From an uncultured bacterium (lineage in GTDB: Bacteria; Verrucomicrobiota; Kiritimatiellia; RFP12; UBA1067), in assembly GCA_902801025.1 (NCBI GenBank), contig CADCGZ010000012.1:37175-101174 (forward strand): a stretch of DNA of 64,000 nt, written 5' to 3'. The translations under genes and the position numbers were made by a program. The notes below the pieces were generated by a model. That model had not been told where the DNA came from, searched no databases, and saw only the letters and a program-made list of their open reading frames with translations. Of the stretch, positions 50,650-58,809 are shown one piece after another. Position 1 is the first letter of the stretch. Each line of letters starts with the position of its first letter.

Positions 50650-51948
50650 TTAGTGCCTAAAGCTGCGCTGGCCGGTGAAGACCATTGCAACTCCGGCGTC
50701 GTTCGCGCAGTCGATCACGTCCCAGTCGCGGATCGCGCCACCGGGCTGCACAACAGACGTGATTCCCTGGCGAATGCCGACCTCGAGTCCGTCACGGAAC
50801 GGGAAGAACGCGTCAGAAACCATCGCACAGCCAGGGAGCCCGCCCTTCTCGGCCTTCGTCTGCTCCATGATCTCCGCCTGCTTCTTCGCGCCGTCGTCCT
50901 CGCCGAACTTGAGGCGGAGGTCGTTGAACGGAAGCTGGTACTTCTCCCACGCGATCCAGTCGGCGTGCTTCGTGTACGCCTTGTCGCGCGCAATCTCCGC
51001 GACGCCGACGCGGTCCTGCTCGCCAGTGCCGATGCCGACCGTCGCGCCGTCCTTCACGTAGAGGACGGAGTTGGACGTTACGCCCGCCTCGACAAGCCAG
51101 CCGAACACGAGATCCTCGTACTCCTTCGCCGTCGGGAGGCGCTTAATCTTGTGCTCTTCAAAGGTCACTTCGCCCGTCGCCTTGTTCGTGATCTTGCGGT
51201 TGCAGTAGGCGGGCATGAAGTCCTCGGGCTTGCGGGCGTTCGCGCTGAACGACGTCTGCGCGACAATGCCGCCGTCGATCAGCGACTTGAAGTCGACGAC
51301 ATGTTTCGCGACAAAGTCGGTAAGGCGCGCCATGTTCTTGATGCGGAAGACGCGCAGGTTCTTCTTCGTGGCGAAGAGATCCATAACACCTGGCGCAAAA
51401 TCGGGAGCGACGACGACCTCAGCGTAGTTCTCGACGATGAGCTTCGCCGTCTCCATGTCGCAGTCGCGGTTAAGCGCAATCGCGCCGCCGAACGCAGCGA
51501 GACGGTCGGCCTTGTTAGCGCGGAAGTACGCCTCGGCGAGCGTGGAGCCAGTCGCAACGCCGCACGGATTGTTGTGCTTGACGATGACGGCGCAGGGCTT
51601 GTCCATCAGGTAGCGGAGGATATTGAGCGCGTTGTCCGTGTCGGTGACGTTCGTCTTTCCGGGATGCTTGCCAGACTGGAGAAGCTCTGGAACGGATGCG
51701 AGGAACTGACCTGGCTGAAGCATCTCGACGTCGCCAAGGACGAGGTTGCCGTTCACAAGCTTGTAGAGCGCGGCTTCCTGGCCGGGGTTCTCGCCGTAGC
51801 GAAGACCCTTTTCCTCGCCGCCGATGTTCCACGTCACCTTCTCGTAGTGGAAGGTCTGGCGGTTTGCACCGTCGATGAACGAAATCTCCATCGAGGGTGC
51901 AAAGTGGTCGGCCTCGATCGTCTTGTATGCTTCCTTCAGGTCTTTCAT
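50650..51948 (-). CDS. purH: stand-alone AICAR transformylase (PurH C-terminal domain only)
   Basis: 432 residues. All AICAR formyltransferase motifs are present: LRYGENPGQEAALY, catalytic VKHNNPCGVA (~122-131), AFGGAIALN, and FFPFRDGLEVG near the end. The ~190-residue N-terminal IMP cyclohydrolase domain of normal PurH is missing and replaced by about 45 unrelated residues. The ring-closing activity must come from elsewhere in the genome. The ATG has no clear ribosome site; an A-rich leader precedes it. Follows a dispersed repeat after phosphofructokinase. Confidence 0.88.
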   Translation of the reverse strand: MKDLKEAYKTIEADHFAPSMEISFIDGANRQTFHYEKVTWNIGGEEKGLRYGENPGQEAALYKLVNGNLVLGDVEMLQPGQFLASVPELLQSGKHPGKTNVTDTDNALNILRYLMDKPCAVIVKHNNPCGVATGSTLAEAYFRANKADRLAAFGGAIALNRDCDMETAKLIVENYAEVVVAPDFAPGVMDLFATKKNLRVFRIKNMARLTDFVAKHVVDFKSLIDGGIVAQTSFSANARKPEDFMPAYCNRKITNKATGEVTFEEHKIKRLPTAKEYEDLVFGWLVEAGVTSNSVLYVKDGATVGIGTGEQDRVGVAEIARDKAYTKHADWIAWEKYQLPFNDLRLKFGEDDGAKKQAEIMEQTKAEKGGLPGCAMVSDAFFPFRDGLEVGIRQGITSVVQPGGAIRDWDVIDCANDAGVAMVFTGQRSFRH

Positions 51949-51973
51949 GGCTTTTTTGTTTTTAGGTTTTTTA

Positions 51974-52011
51974 TTTTAACGCAGAGTCGCAGAGACGCAG
52001 AGAACGCGGAG
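51974..52011 (+). repeat. dispersed CGCAGAG repeat, copy 4
   Basis: TTTTAACGCAGAGTCGCAGAG then ACGCAGAGAACGCGGAG between the phosphofructokinase and AICAR transformylase genes. Confidence 0.75.
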
Positions 52012-52014
52012 TGT

Positions 52015-53385
52015 TTACGGTGCGAAGGCGTCGCCTGCGAAGAGGTTGCGCGAAACGCCATTGAAGTAGAACTCCTGGCCGGTTGCGTCGAGGACGCTGC
52101 GCCAAGACTGGCCGTCGGTATCGAGCTTCTGGCGCTCAATCGTCGCAAGCGCGATCGGCACGAGCGCGAAGCTCTCGCCGATGTTGCCGACAACGCAGTC
52201 GGTGCGACCGGCCATCGCGGCGTGAACTGCGGCGCGCGCAAGCTCGTAGCAGCGAATCGCATCGGTGCCGCGCGCGGGGCAGCTGCGAATGATGTAGCTC
52301 GGGTCGATATACTTGACGCTCGCGTTGAAGCCCTTTTCCTTGAAGTGCGCGGAAATGCGGCGCTTCAGGAACTCTCCGATGTCCTTCTTGAGAATGTTGC
52401 CGCTCGCATCGCGCTCCTCAGCGCCTTCCATCAGTTCCTGGCCGGCGCCCTCGGCGGCAACAATGACGGCGTGGGATTTCCCTGCTGCGAAGCGGCGCTC
52501 GAGCGCCCTGAGAAGCCCGCGTTCGCCTTCGAGCTCGAACTTTACTTCAGGAACAAGGCAGAAGTTCACGACGGGATTCGCCACCGTCGCGGACGCGGCG
52601 ATGAAGCCGGAGTCACGGCCCATGAGCTTCACGAGGCCGATGCCGTGGGGCGTTCCCTTCGCCTCAACGTGTGCGCTCCTGATGACCTCTGCGGCCTGCG
52701 CGACCGCGCTCTCGAAACCAAAACTGCGGCCTACGAACATCAGGTCGTTGTCAATCGTCTTCGGGATGCCGACGACGGAGATCTTTAGCCCGCGCTTCAG
52801 CACTTCCGCGGCAATATCGCTCGCGCAGCGCAAGGAGCCGTCGCCGCCAATGCAGAAGAGGACGTTGATGTTCATCCTCTCGAGCGTGTCGACCATCACA
52901 TCCGCCGGCTGCTGGCCACGGCTCGAACCGAGAACCGTGCCGCCCGCCTCGTGGATCGTGTCCACCGCGTCGGGGTTGAGGAGCATCGGCTCGTAGCCAT
53001 ACTTCGGGTTGAGCCCCGCGTAACCATAGCGGATGCCAAAGACCTTCTTTACGCCGTAGTCAAACTCGAGGATCTCGACAAGCCCCTTGATGACCGTATT
53101 GAGCCCCGGGCAGAGCCCGCCAGCCGTCACGATGCCGACGCGCGTCCAACGCGGGTCGTGGAATATCATTTCCTTTGGCCCCGCCTTTTCGAACGTCGGC
53201 ATGTGCCCGAGCTTCGTCTCGGCAAAGCGCGCATACGACTCGCTTTCCGTGGCGAAGACCCGCTCTCCTTCCGCGACATACTTGCGGTGGCGGACGGGCG
53301 ACGGCAACTTGCAGGCCCCGAGCGTCTTTACAGTGCAGACAAACTTCTCGCGGTCGGACAGTATCTTGTCGAGTATGGCGGACAT
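52015..53385 (-). CDS. pfkA: 6-phosphofructokinase, plant/trypanosome-type ATP-PFK
   Basis: 456 residues. VTAGGLCPGLNTVI nucleotide loop, FCIGGDGSLR (GGDG indicates ATP rather than pyrophosphate), VGIPKTIDNDL (catalytic Asp), LMGRDSGFIA and an ARGTDAIRCYE fructose-6-phosphate region. The combination GGDG plus PKTIDND is that of the long ATP-PFKs. The enzyme commits fructose-6-phosphate to glycolysis. It follows the UDP-glucuronate decarboxylase gene by 3 bp, so it is co-transcribed with it. Confidence 0.9.
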   Translation of the reverse strand: MSAILDKILSDREKFVCTVKTLGACKLPSPVRHRKYVAEGERVFATESESYARFAETKLGHMPTFEKAGPKEMIFHDPRWTRVGIVTAGGLCPGLNTVIKGLVEILEFDYGVKKVFGIRYGYAGLNPKYGYEPMLLNPDAVDTIHEAGGTVLGSSRGQQPADVMVDTLERMNINVLFCIGGDGSLRCASDIAAEVLKRGLKISVVGIPKTIDNDLMFVGRSFGFESAVAQAAEVIRSAHVEAKGTPHGIGLVKLMGRDSGFIAASATVANPVVNFCLVPEVKFELEGERGLLRALERRFAAGKSHAVIVAAEGAGQELMEGAEERDASGNILKKDIGEFLKRRISAHFKEKGFNASVKYIDPSYIIRSCPARGTDAIRCYELARAAVHAAMAGRTDCVVGNIGESFALVPIALATIERQKLDTDGQSWRSVLDATGQEFYFNGVSRNLFAGDAFAP

Positions 53386-53388
53386 GCG

Positions 53389-54375
53389 CTACCTCTTTGA
53401 CTTGAAATAATCTATCGTCTTGGCGAGGCCGACTTTGAGCGGGACTTTCGGTTCCCAGCCAAGCAACGCCTTCGCAAGCGTGATGTCGGGCTTGCGGCGC
53501 TTCGGGTCGTCTTCAGGCAGTGGCTTGTAGACGATCTTCGACTTGGACCCGGGAAGCTGGCGAAGGGTCTCCTCTGCAAGCTCCTTGATCGTATACTCGC
53601 CGGGGTTGCCGGTGTTGATCACGGGCACGGCGGGCGTGACGCGCCCCTTCACCTTCTTGCCGCCGAAGAACGCCGCGATCTTCTTTGGCGAAAGATCCAT
53701 ATAGCGGCGAAACGCCTCGACGAGATCGTCGCAATACTGGAACGAACGCGTCTGCTTGCCGTCGCCAAAGAGCGTGATGTCACGGTTAGCGAGCGCCTGC
53801 ATGATGAAGTTGGAAATGACGCGGCCGTCGTTCGGGTGCATCTTCGGCCCGTAAGTGTTGAAGATGCGCACCATGCGCACGTCGACGCCATACTGCCTGC
53901 GGTAGTCGGCGCATAGCGTCTCCGCGACGCGCTTCCCCTCGTCGTAGCAGCTCCTGACGCCGATCGTGTTGACGTTGCCCCAGTATTCCTCGACTTGCGG
54001 ATGGACGAGCGGATCGCCGTAGATCTCGCTTGTCGAGGTGTGGAGCATCCGCGCCTTGGTCTTGAGCGCGAGCTCAAGCATGTTCATCGTGCCGAGCACC
54101 GAGCTCTTCGTCGTCTCGATTGGGTTCTTCTGGTAGTGGATGGGCGAGGCGGGGCAGGCGAGGTTGTAGATTTCGTCGAACTGCCCCCAGAACGGCTGCG
54201 TCACGTCGTGAAGAACGAACGAGAAGCGCTTGTCGCCAAGGAGCTCGTAGATGTTCTCCTTCGTGCCCGTGAAGAGGTTGTCCAGCGCCGTCACCTCGTA
54301 GCCATCGGCAAGCAGCCGCTTGCACAGATGGCTTCCGAGGAACCCCGCACCACCAGTTACCAATGCCTTTTTCAT
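53389..54375 (-). CDS. uxs: UDP-glucuronate decarboxylase (UDP-xylose synthase)
   Basis: 328 residues, SDR epimerase family. [17 protein letters not shown], the Uxs-specific [15 protein letters not shown] and the catalytic [11 protein letters not shown] with TSEIYGDP upstream; [18 protein letters not shown] is also diagnostic. It makes UDP-xylose from UDP-glucuronate for surface polysaccharide. The start at 54375 (MKKALVTGG) was preferred over 54435, which would overlap the lipoprotein gene; the ribosome site is weak. Confidence 0.9.
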   Translation of the reverse strand: MKKALVTGGAGFLGSHLCKRLLADGYEVTALDNLFTGTKENIYELLGDKRFSFVLHDVTQPFWGQFDEIYNLACPASPIHYQKNPIETTKSSVLGTMNMLELALKTKARMLHTSTSEIYGDPLVHPQVEEYWGNVNTIGVRSCYDEGKRVAETLCADYRRQYGVDVRMVRIFNTYGPKMHPNDGRVISNFIMQALANRDITLFGDGKQTRSFQYCDDLVEAFRRYMDLSPKKIAAFFGGKKVKGRVTPAVPVINTGNPGEYTIKELAEETLRQLPGSKSKIVYKPLPEDDPKRRKPDITLAKALLGWEPKVPLKVGLAKTIDYFKSKR

Positions 54376-54416
54376 TTCGTTGCAGCCAAGGTCTCGCGTA
54401 ATGACGTGTCCGGTCG

Positions 54417-54824
54417 CTACTGCAGTATCAGGCACTGCGTGCGCACTTCGTGGCGGTTCACTATGAACAGGCTCCAGAAATAGTCGTTGTCGACCTTCGT
54501 GTGCAGCTGCGTAACGCGGCGCGAGCCGCCGACGCGGTCGAGCGCGTGCCTAAGCGAGAGCAAGTTGTTGTCGATCGTCGCCTCGTCCGCGAAAAACCGC
54601 ACGTTGAATTCGTCCATAATATCCTCGTCGCCCTCGGTCCAAGGCAGACCTGTGCAAAGCGGGATTACGCCGAAGAGCTGGTAGGAGAAGTTCTGGGTGA
54701 TGAACGTCGCCGCCGGCTTTTCGCCGTCGTTGGTCAAGGTATCGGAATCCCACCGCGCAATTTCGCTGTAGGAACTGCATCCCGCAAGCGCGAGAGCCAC
54801 CGCCGCATAGAGAAACTTCCTCAT
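54417..54824 (-). CDS. small lipoprotein, paralogue of the upstream lipoprotein
   Basis: 135 residues with a lipobox LALAGCSS (Cys ~16). The body ([18 protein letters not shown]... [30 protein letters not shown]) aligns by eye with the upstream lipoprotein, suggesting duplication. The fold looks like an envelope-stress or assembly lipoprotein of unknown role. Start and upstream stop overlap as ATGA (54824-54821). Confidence 0.75.
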   Translation of the reverse strand: MRKFLYAAVALALAGCSSYSEIARWDSDTLTNDGEKPAATFITQNFSYQLFGVIPLCTGLPWTEGDEDIMDEFNVRFFADEATIDNNLLSLRHALDRVGGSRRVTQLHTKVDNDYFWSLFIVNRHEVRTQCLILQ

Positions 54825-55360
54825 TTCGCACCGCCTTTCTGTGTCTCAGATACCTCCTGCGACTCTGGTTGCGCCTTCTTCGGCACCAACACGCCGGACA
54901 CGCCCATATGCGAAGAGCCAAAGAACAACCCGATGGCTCCGCCTTCGCTCACGCCGGCGTAAGAGGTGTCAGAATCGTCGAACACTATGTCAATCACGTC
55001 GCAGTTACGGCGCTCGGCGATCTTGAGCAGCGCGTTTTGCAACTCGTCCGCACCGACCTGGTCGCTGAAGAGGCACGTGCCGCCGTTGATCGACTGCTTC
55101 TCCTCGTTCCAGCGCAGGTCGCCAGAAAAGAGCGGAACCGTCCACAGGAAGTGGTAACCGGTCGTCGTTATGTACACTTGTTCCAGCGGAGTGTCGTTCG
55201 CTCCCTTGTAATCTATGCTCGTGAGCGAGCCTGGCGTAGTCCTGTATACCGTGGCGCAGCCTGTCAAACCGACAAGCAACATCGCCATGATGCCAACAAG
55301 GGGAAGCGGCTTGTGCCGCACCTGCCTTGTCCCTGCTGAAGTGCATATTTTCGTTTTCAT
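54821..55360 (-). CDS. lipoprotein, unknown function
   Basis: 179 residues. Long basic N-region, hydrophobic stretch, lipobox LVGLTGC. Body: YHFLWTVPLFSGDLRWNEE... ALLKIAERRNCDVIDIVFDDSDTSYAG, related to its downstream neighbour; the C-terminus is Gly-rich then charged. It begins seven bases after TGGTATAAT and has no ribosome site, so it is a leaderless-message candidate. Probably co-transcribed with the second lipoprotein, uxs and pfkA. Confidence 0.75.
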   Translation of the reverse strand: MKTKICTSAGTRQVRHKPLPLVGIMAMLLVGLTGCATVYRTTPGSLTSIDYKGANDTPLEQVYITTTGYHFLWTVPLFSGDLRWNEEKQSINGGTCLFSDQVGADELQNALLKIAERRNCDVIDIVFDDSDTSYAGVSEGGAIGLFFGSSHMGVSGVLVPKKAQPESQEVSETQKGGAK

Positions 55361-55367
55361 GTCGTAT

Positions 55368-55376
55368 ATTATACCA
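55368..55376 (-). promoter_or_regulatory. leaderless promoter TGGTATAAT-N7-ATG
   Basis: TATAAT at 55373-55368, ATACGAC, ATG at 55360. One of the clearest leaderless cases in the window. Confidence 0.7.
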
Positions 55377-55462
55377 CAATCTACCGCCTGTCATTTACCG
55401 CATAAGCGCTTTTTGTCTGCGGCAACTCACGGCCTCAGCCGCGTTCGAGGTGGCCGCCGTGC

Positions 55463-55927
55463 CTATTTTACCTCGGGATGCGGCACGGAAATCGGCGTTC
55501 CACTCTGCGAGACATAGTACATGTCAAGGACCACGGTCTTGTCGCCGCGGTTCTCGCCGTGGTGGATTGCGCCGACCATCTCGACGACGGCTTCCCCGGC
55601 GCGGACGGTCTTCTCCTTGCCGTCAAGTCCGATGATCGTGAGCTCGCCCTGCTGCATCATGCCATAGTTCATGACAGGATGGTGATGCCACCCGAGCTTG
55701 CTGCCGCGCGGGAACACATAGCGCTTCACGATAAGCTCCGGCTTGCCGACTGGATAGTCTGGCAGCTCCGCGCCGTCCCAGCTTTGCGACGTCCGCGCGA
55801 GTTCAAACGTCTGGACCTCCTTGACGTCGTCGTATTTGGCAAACGGGGCGTCGGTGCGCGGCGACGCGCATCCAGCCACAATGCCAAGCGCTATCGCGCC
55901 AATAAACCGCATGCTCTTTGATCCCAT
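55463..55927 (-). CDS. cupin-domain lipoprotein
   Basis: 154 residues. Lipobox GIVAGCAS, then a single cupin: FPRGSKLGWHHHPVMNYGMMQQGELTI with three metal-binding His, and the second motif GAIHHGENRG. Periplasmic or outer-membrane; substrate unknown. The start at 55927 was chosen because AAAGGAGG is ten bases upstream; the ATG at 55936 is too close to it. Last gene of the ACP-NeuD-PurE group. Confidence 0.78.
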   Translation of the reverse strand: MGSKSMRFIGAIALGIVAGCASPRTDAPFAKYDDVKEVQTFELARTSQSWDGAELPDYPVGKPELIVKRYVFPRGSKLGWHHHPVMNYGMMQQGELTIIGLDGKEKTVRAGEAVVEMVGAIHHGENRGDKTVVLDMYYVSQSGTPISVPHPEVK

Positions 55928-55943
55928 CACGTTCATGCCTCCT

Positions 55944-56441
55944 TTACGCCTGATGGATGCGGTCGTTCGCTGCGGCTACCTTGGCGCGGAGCTCTTCCTT
56001 GTGGGCGCGGAACTTCTCGCGAAGGCCGGCGTCCGCCGTGCCGAGGATCTGCACCGCGAGAAGCGCGGCGTTCGTGGGGCCAGCCGAGCCGACGGCGACA
56101 GTCGCGACGGGAACGCCAGAGGGCATCTGCACGGTCGCGTAGAGTGCATCGAGTCCGTTCAAGGCACCGCCCGCGACGGGAATTCCGATGACAGGGAGGA
56201 CCGTCGCCGCGGCAAGTACGCCGCCGAGATGCGCCGCGCCGCCGGCGGCCGCGATGATGACCTTGAGCCCGCGCGACTCGGCGGTCTTCGAATACTCAAT
56301 GGCGACATCGGGCGTCCTGTGCGCGGAGATTACGCGCGTCTCGTAGGGAACGCCAAACTTGTCGAGCGTCTCGCACGCCTTCTTCACAAGCGGCCAGTCC
56401 GAGTCCGACCCCATCACAATTCCCACAACTGCGTCTGCCAT
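55944..56441 (-). CDS. purE: N5-carboxyaminoimidazole ribonucleotide mutase
   Basis: 165 residues, class I Pur[28 protein letters not shown] (catalytic His) and [27 protein letters not shown] are intact. It acts in purine synthesis, as does the PurH-type gene 4 kb away. AAGGA precedes the ATG. Neighbours are not purine genes, so the operon is mixed. Confidence 0.95.
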   Translation of the reverse strand: MADAVVGIVMGSDSDWPLVKKACETLDKFGVPYETRVISAHRTPDVAIEYSKTAESRGLKVIIAAAGGAAHLGGVLAAATVLPVIGIPVAGGALNGLDALYATVQMPSGVPVATVAVGSAGPTNAALLAVQILGTADAGLREKFRAHKEELRAKVAAANDRIHQA

Positions 56442-56471
56442 ATCGTCCTTCCTTTCCTTGGTAATTAAAGA

Positions 56472-57104
56472 TTATTTCAGCGGCGCGGCAGGATTGCCGA
56501 GCACCGTGACGCCTGGATCGACGTCGACAAAAACGGCCGAGCCAGCCCCGACAACTGCTCCGGCGCCTATCTTGCGGCGCGGCGCGACGACTGAGCCAGG
56601 ATATATCACAGCCCCTTCCCCGACCTTCACGGCGCCGCCAACCGAGCACTGCGCGTAGACGTGCGAGAAGTCGCCGAGGACGGTGTCGTGGCCAACCGAG
56701 CTCGAATGGAACACCGACACATGCCGCCCGACTGAGATATCGACGGTGAGCGAGACATGCGGCGCGATGAACGAGCCGTCGCCAATGACAACGTTGGGTC
56801 CAATCGTCGCCGTCCTGTGGATTATCGAAATGAACTTCGCGCCCTTCTTCTCAAGCGACGAGACGCAACGGCGACGCGAAGCAATGCTGCCGAGAGCCGT
56901 TATGAAAACATCGTCCTCGGCGGGAACATAGGAGTCTGGCGAGCCGACGATTGGCGGATAGCCGACAAAGCCGTCGAGCGCCGTCGGCTTCGCGTCGAGA
57001 AAGCCCTTTATGTCGAATTCCGAGCCGAAGCCCACCGCCTCGCGCGCAGAGCCGAACATTTCACGGCCAAAGCCGCCCGCACCGACTATCACAAGATGCT
57101 TCAT
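56472..57104 (-). CDS. NeuD/PglD-like sugar O-acyltransferase
   Basis: 210 residues. N-terminal nucleotide-sugar-binding Rossmann segment (LVIVGAGGFGREMFG), then a left-handed beta-helix of hexapeptide repeats (IGPNVVIGDGSFIAPHVSLTVDISVGRHV..., ~95-200) ending GNPAAPLK. The acceptor His lies in HSSSVGHDT. Such enzymes acetylate surface sugars. The start overlaps the acyl-carrier-protein stop as ATGA, an unusual partner that suggests an acyl chain supplied by the carrier (inference). Confidence 0.85.
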   Translation of the reverse strand: MKHLVIVGAGGFGREMFGSAREAVGFGSEFDIKGFLDAKPTALDGFVGYPPIVGSPDSYVPAEDDVFITALGSIASRRRCVSSLEKKGAKFISIIHRTATIGPNVVIGDGSFIAPHVSLTVDISVGRHVSVFHSSSVGHDTVLGDFSHVYAQCSVGGAVKVGEGAVIYPGSVVAPRRKIGAGAVVGAGSAVFVDVDPGVTVLGNPAAPLK

Positions 57105-57328
57105 AACTCCACCCCCGCCGCCGCCATAAGGTCGGCGACTGTCTTGCACTTCTCAAGCTCGGCCGCCGAAAGCGCCTTGCCAAAACGCTGCTGAATCATG
57201 ACGCGAAGCGCAAACGCCGTAAGCGAGTCCCAAAGCGGCCCCGCGCGGAAATCTGTGTCGGGCGAGACAGACGGAACCTCAAGTGCCCCGGCGACCCTAT
57301 CAAGAAATTCCTGTGCGATATTTGTCAT
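57101..57328 (-). CDS. acyl carrier protein-like
   Basis: 75 residues of one four-helix carrier domain with the phosphopantetheine Ser in GPLWDSLTAFALR (~31). Length matches a normal ACP. The start at 57328 is chosen for length; the open frame continues to 57367 into the octamer repeat. A TGGTATAAT box (57431-57439) and eight octamer repeats lie in its leader. Paired with the NeuD-like gene. Confidence 0.75.
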   Translation of the reverse strand: MTNIAQEFLDRVAGALEVPSVSPDTDFRAGPLWDSLTAFALRVMIQQRFGKALSAAELEKCKTVADLMAAAGVEL

Positions 57329-57364
57329 CCCGTTCAGAGAAAAATCTCCTGCTCCTCCATCTTT

Positions 57365-57428
57365 CAACCATTCAACCCTTCAACTTCTCAACCTTTCAAC
57401 CTTTCAACTTTTCAACTTTTCAACTTTC
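57365..57428 (+). repeat. octamer minisatellite CAACYTTT x8
   Basis: CAAC begins at 57365, 57373, 57381, 57389, 57397, 57405, 57413 and 57421, a perfect 8-bp period. It lies between the promoter and the start of the acyl carrier protein gene. The same octamer is inside the GH2 gene (28278-28317), with a degraded copy at 46395-46420. Confidence 0.9.
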
Positions 57429-57430
57429 TT

Positions 57431-57439
57431 ATTATACCA
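57431..57439 (-). promoter_or_regulatory. extended -10 TGGTATAAT of the ACP operon
   Basis: Transcription expected near 57424, so the message would begin with the octamer array. Confidence 0.65.
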
Positions 57440-57565
57440 TATTCCCACGGCATGTTGCGGAAGTCGACAGTGCGAATTTGAACAATAAGTATCCTTTTGA
57501 ACTCACGTCAAGGGGGCGCAATACGACGGGCTTCTGTAGAAGTTACGCAAACCGCATGTATCAAA

Positions 57566-58444
57566 CTAAAGCAAATCAATTATCCTCGTCGTGCCGATGT
57601 TGGGGCGCGAGGGGTCGGCGTAGTAGCGCGTGATTGTCCTTATGTCGTCGCCAGAAATCGAGACGGCCATCTCTGCACCATATTTCTGGTAGACATGGTC
57701 GATGCAGATTTTGCGCAATTCATACGCCCCCTTGTGGCCGGTAAAGCCGAGCGCGCGCAGATCGCAGTTGATCTGGTCGAAAGTCTCGTCAGTGACATCA
57801 AGCCCGTCGAGCCCGCCGTAATCTTCGAAGCACCGCCAGATTTCGGGGTGGATCGGCCAGCACACCCAGCGTCCGCTGGTGAGCGCCGTCTTGTGCGGAG
57901 TGTAGCAGAGAAAGTGTTTCTCGCAGTCGCCATCGCCCTTCGTCACGAAGTTCTCTTTTTTCAAGCGCAGCACATCGCCGTTGCGCATTGCGAACTCCAG
58001 CATCATCGTCGCGGCAAACCAACAATCACCCTTCTGCCGGCCGTACCAAGTCTTCACGCGCTGCAACATCTCGGCGGCTGGGCGGTTGTATCGCTGTGAC
58101 TTTGCGCGAAAGACTGGCAAGTCGAGTTTGGGTATTTTCCACCCCGCGTCTTTGTAGTATGGCAGGCACCACCGCGCGAAGACCGACTGGAACTTTGCGA
58201 CATAGCTATGCGCCGAGACTCGCGACAGCCCTCTTGCCATGAAGGTGGCGAGCGCCGCATCGATCGCCTTGCGTGTCAATCGGCTGATTGAAGCTTCGAG
58301 CGGAATTCCCGCCGCCTCGCACACGCACTTCGTTCCGCGTATTGCATTTGCGCTTGTCTCCTCGCCCGGCCTCCCCGTCTTCATCCGCTCCGCCGCGGAG
58401 ATAATTCTGTAATGCCTTAAAACCTGCTCAATTGTCGGAACCAT
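57566..58444 (-). CDS. degenerate tyrosine recombinase / integrase
   Basis: 292 residues. An N-terminal helical core-binding domain (~40-120, ISRLTRKAIDAALATFMARGLSRVSAHSYVAKFQSVFARW) and a C-terminal catalytic domain: box I Arg in MLEFAMRNGDVLRL, Lys in YTPHKT, box II YELRKICIDHVYQKYG (the usual H-x-x-R has Tyr in place of His), and the terminal TITRYYAD with the likely nucleophile Tyr. The layout is that of phage and integrative-element integrases, but one catalytic residue is substituted. AGGAAAG precedes the ATG. Confidence 0.72.
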   Translation of the reverse strand: MVPTIEQVLRHYRIISAAERMKTGRPGEETSANAIRGTKCVCEAAGIPLEASISRLTRKAIDAALATFMARGLSRVSAHSYVAKFQSVFARWCLPYYKDAGWKIPKLDLPVFRAKSQRYNRPAAEMLQRVKTWYGRQKGDCWFAATMMLEFAMRNGDVLRLKKENFVTKGDGDCEKHFLCYTPHKTALTSGRWVCWPIHPEIWRCFEDYGGLDGLDVTDETFDQINCDLRALGFTGHKGAYELRKICIDHVYQKYGAEMAVSISGDDIRTITRYYADPSRPNIGTTRIIDLL

Positions 58445-58809
58445 TGTCTTTCCTTTTTTGTAATGTTGATGTTTGTTATGTGGATATTTCCGGTAGCATG
58501 AATATTTTACACTTCCAATCTTAAATCTAATCTTAAATCGTCATAAATCTTAAGCCCCGCCAAAATCCAGCCCAAAGCCTTTCTCAAAATCCGATCCAAA
58601 GCCCCTTCCCAAAATCCGGCCTAAAGCCCTTCCCAAAATCCGATCCAAAGCCCCTTCCCAAAATCCGGCCCAAAGCCCTTCCCTCCTCTCAAGATTTTTC
58701 CGCATTGAATTCTCATTTTTTCTGCTTTTACAAGCACTCTCGCACGCTATCTGCAAATTTCTCCGCTCTCCTCCAAATTTACTCTCCATTATCCCCCTAC
58801 TCGACTTAC
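58445..58809. other. intergenic region with minisatellite
   Basis: Apart from the minisatellite and a possible minus-strand -10 TAAAAT at 58504-58509 for the integrase gene, nothing is recognised. Composition is AT-richer than upstream. Confidence 0.6.
58556..58685. repeat. minisatellite, 24/25-bp units (49-bp higher order)
   Basis: AAAATCC recurs at 58562, 58586, 58611, 58635 and 58660, so the units alternate 24 and 25 bp. The consensus is CCAAAGCCCTTCCCAAAATC followed by CGATC or CGGC. A minus-strand frame (58550-58789) is open across it but is probably not a gene. Confidence 0.85.

Noticed and set aside
57480..57565. attachment site next to the integrase
   Set aside because: No direct repeat or tRNA end could be found flanking the recombinase within the window.
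58550..58789. Minus-strand frame of 79 residues with GRALGRILGRGFG repeats
   Set aside because: It is a translation of the minisatellite and overlaps the 5' side of the VGY gene; no ribosome site.
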